DNA of 64,000 nt from contig CALANV010000037.1 of assembly GCA_937926175.1 (NCBI GenBank), positions 186,001-250,000 on the forward strand, given 5' to 3'. How positions within the stretch are numbered: the first letter of the stretch is position 1; the number at the start of each line of letters is the position of its first letter. Origin of the DNA: an uncultured Rhodospirillales bacterium. GTDB lineage: Bacteria; Pseudomonadota; Alphaproteobacteria; CACIAM-22H2. The notes below the pieces were generated by a model that saw only the letters and a program-made list of their open reading frames with translations, had not been told where the DNA came from and ran no database searches. The position numbers were made by a program, and so were the translations under genes. This document shows positions 62,325-64,000 of this stretch, piece after piece.

Positions 62325-63184
62325 GGTGCGGGCCATCCCCGGATCGCGCCGGCGAGCATGGCCCCGAGTTTCGTCGCCCGCGACAGCACGACGCGGCGCT
62401 GCAGCGGGTCATGCCGGCGGAGCTTGCCGGCAAGCCGGTGCGCGATGATGACGATCGCCGTCGCCTCCATGCGCAGGCCGCGCTGCCGGATACGTGTCGG
62501 CAGGCCGCGCGCCGCAGCGTTCAGGGCGTCGACGCGATCGAGCACGCGGTCCAGTACGCGGCGCAGACCGGGATTGCAGCGCGGCGCGAGCAATGCATCC
62601 ATCGCCACGCCTTCTTCCGCGAGCCAGTCGGTCGGAATGTAGACGCGCTTCAGGTGGCGATAGTCCGCCTGGCAGTCCTGGATGTGGTTGAGCACCTGCA
62701 ACGCGGCGCACAAGGCATCCGCCGCCGGATAAGCGTTGCGGTCTTCGCCATGGAGATCGAGCAGGAACCGCCCCACCGGCGCCGCAGAGAAACGGCAATA
62801 GGCGAAAAGATCGCTCCATGTGCGGCAGGGCCGGTTCAAGGCATCGGCGCGGAATGCCTCGAGCAGGTGCCGCGGATGGTCCAGGGTGATACCACGGCCC
62901 AGCAGATGCGCGCGAAGATCCCGAGCAAACTGCACGCCCGGATGCGACACTGCGGCGGGCCGGTCGAGAAGCCCAGCCTCCATGGCGTCGAGCAGCTCGA
63001 TCTTGGTCGCCGGTGCGTAATCCGGGCTGTCGGCCACGTCGTCGGCAGCACGCGCGAACCGGTAGAACGCCGCCACGGTTGGCCGTACCGGCGCCGGCAG
63101 CAGCCACGAACCGACCGGAAAGTTCTCGCCCGCGGCCGTTCGGGACGGACGCGCGTCTGCCAATGTCTGGGGGCTCGCGTTCAT
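62321..63184 (-). CDS. hpnC: Hydroxysqualene synthase HpnC
   Basis: The 287-residue protein carries GENFPVGSWLLPAPVRPTVA at the N-terminus, RAADDVADSPD as the first aspartate motif and LNHIQDCQADYRHLKRVYIP as the second. It converts presqualene diphosphate to hydroxysqualene. The ATG at 63184 fits family length better than 63217. It is the first gene of the hpnCDE operon and diverges from the NDUFAF6-like gene; the 98 bp between them must hold both promoters. Confidence 0.93.
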
Positions 63185-63282
63185 TGTCCGGTGAAATCCG
63201 TAGAGGCTATATAGCACGACGCGCCGATGTCGCGCCCGCGCGGCGTTGCGACGTCAACGCGACCGGATCAGGGGGCGACGGA

Positions 63283-64000
63283 ATGGATGCCGAAACCGCG
63301 CGATACTGCATCGACCAGGTGCGCAAGTTCGATCACGACCGTTACCTGTGCACGCTGTTCGTGCCGGAAGCGGTGCGGGACCATGTCTTCGCGCTTTATG
63401 CGTTCAATGTCGAGGTCGCGCGCGTTCGCGAGATGATCCGCGAACCGATGATGGGGCGGATCCGGCTGCAGTGGTGGCGGGAAGTCGTCGAAGACGCGCC
63501 GCGCGGCAACATACGCCGCCATCCTGTCGGCATGGCGCTTGCCGAAACCGTACAGTCATTCCGGCTTCAGGCGGGACCGTTCGACCGGCTGCTGAGCGCG
63601 CGGGAACTCGATCTCGGCGAAGAACCGCCGGCGGATCTGGCGGCGCTCGAGGCATACGCCGCCGATACGTCCTCGACCTTGATCGAACTCGTCCTCGCCA
63701 TCATCGGCGTGCAGGAGGAAGCGGCACAGGAGGCGGGCCGGCACGTCGGCATCGCCTGGGCGCTCACCGGTTTGCTGCGCGCGGTACCGTTCCACGCAGC
63801 CCAGCGCCGGATGTATCTGCCGGCGACGATGCTGCGGGAAGCGGGCGTGCGGCTCGATCGCGTCTACGAAGGCCGTGCCGGCGCGGAACTGGCGGAGGTT
63901 GCGCGTGCGGTGGCGGAACGGGCGCGCTGGCATCTCGGACAGGCACGCGTGATGCGGGCGAACGTACCGCGACGCGCGGTGCCGGCATTGCTTCCGGCCG
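63283..64000 (+). CDS. NDUFAF6-like squalene/phytoene-synthase-fold protein, cut by the window end
   Basis: The first 239 residues are visible and the frame stays open at the window end. The start DRYLCTLFVPEAVRDHVFAL and IREPMMGRIRLQWWREVVED are typical of the alphaproteobacterial NDUFAF6-like group. Both aspartate-rich catalytic motifs are lost: NVEVARVREM replaces the first and LTGLLRAVPFHAAQRRMYLP the second, so it should not be a prenyl synthase. NDUFAF6 is a mitochondrial complex I assembly factor. The window also holds the NDUFAF3-like gene 3.8 kb upstream. Confidence 0.82.
   Translation, partial: MDAETARYCIDQVRKFDHDRYLCTLFVPEAVRDHVFALYAFNVEVARVREMIREPMMGRIRLQWWREVVEDAPRGNIRRHPVGMALAETVQSFRLQAGPFDRLLSARELDLGEEPPADLAALEAYAADTSSTLIELVLAIIGVQEEAAQEAGRHVGIAWALTGLLRAVPFHAAQRRMYLPATMLREAGVRLDRVYEGRAGAELAEVARAVAERARWHLGQARVMRANVPRRAVPALLPA

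Overview
The window is chromosomal DNA of a GC-rich alphaproteobacterium, most likely in or near the Rhodospirillales. Supporting signs are a PopZ (DUF2497) homologue beside valS, a TolC/rhodanese/PIMT-like cluster, the alphaproteobacterial order dgt-argS-SPOR-nagZ-scpAB-tatABC-serS-surE-pcm-LytM-yajC-secDF, a LexA box of the alphaproteobacterial type (GAAC-N7-GAAC), HWE/HisKA_2 kinases and hpnCDE for hopanoid precursors. No CRISPR array, insertion sequence or integrase was seen. Three tRNA genes are present: His, and Cys with Asn.

Layout. Positions 1-4588 hold a tight Mla/MCE-type lipid-transport operon: a GAF plus cyclase-like protein (cut by the window edge), an MlaE-like permease, an MlaF-like ATPase homologue that has lost all nucleotide-binding motifs, an MCE protein and a TPR lipoprotein. 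From 4647 to 7126 parE, with a LexA box, diverges from a YciA-type thioesterase. From 7394 to 24137 is a signalling and accessory stretch: three HisKA_2 kinases, one MHYT-domain kinase, a stand-alone receiver, a PAS_5 protein, a SAM methyltransferase and several small unknown genes. It also holds an apparently frameshifted gene, an eroded LpxR pseudogene beside an AT-rich patch, and the glnB-glnA nitrogen operon with a sigma-54 promoter next to an aminotransferase and tRNA-His.

From 24326 to 32794: tRNA-Cys and tRNA-Asn, a PIMT-like methyltransferase, rhodanese, TolC, PopZ, valS, a cytidine deaminase and ilvD. From 32820 to 38529, all on the minus strand: an MFS transporter, type II NADH dehydrogenase, pentapeptide-repeat protein, GFA-family protein, exonuclease III and ErpA. 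From 38709 to 54851 runs the long plus-strand housekeeping block (dgt to a LytM amidase activator). It is interrupted by an M50 membrane protease gene and by an iron-type ABC permease/ATPase pair without a binding protein. From 54873 to 64000: a DUF815 ATPase, yajC (with an unusual C-terminal degenerate J-like domain), secD, secF, an Mth938/NDUFAF3-like gene, a PuuD-like membrane protein, hpnEDC and a truncated NDUFAF6-like gene.

The strongest candidates for something undescribed are the Mla-type operon, in which both the cyclase-like and the ATPase-like proteins appear catalytically dead, and the YajC-J-like fusion in the Sec accessory operon.
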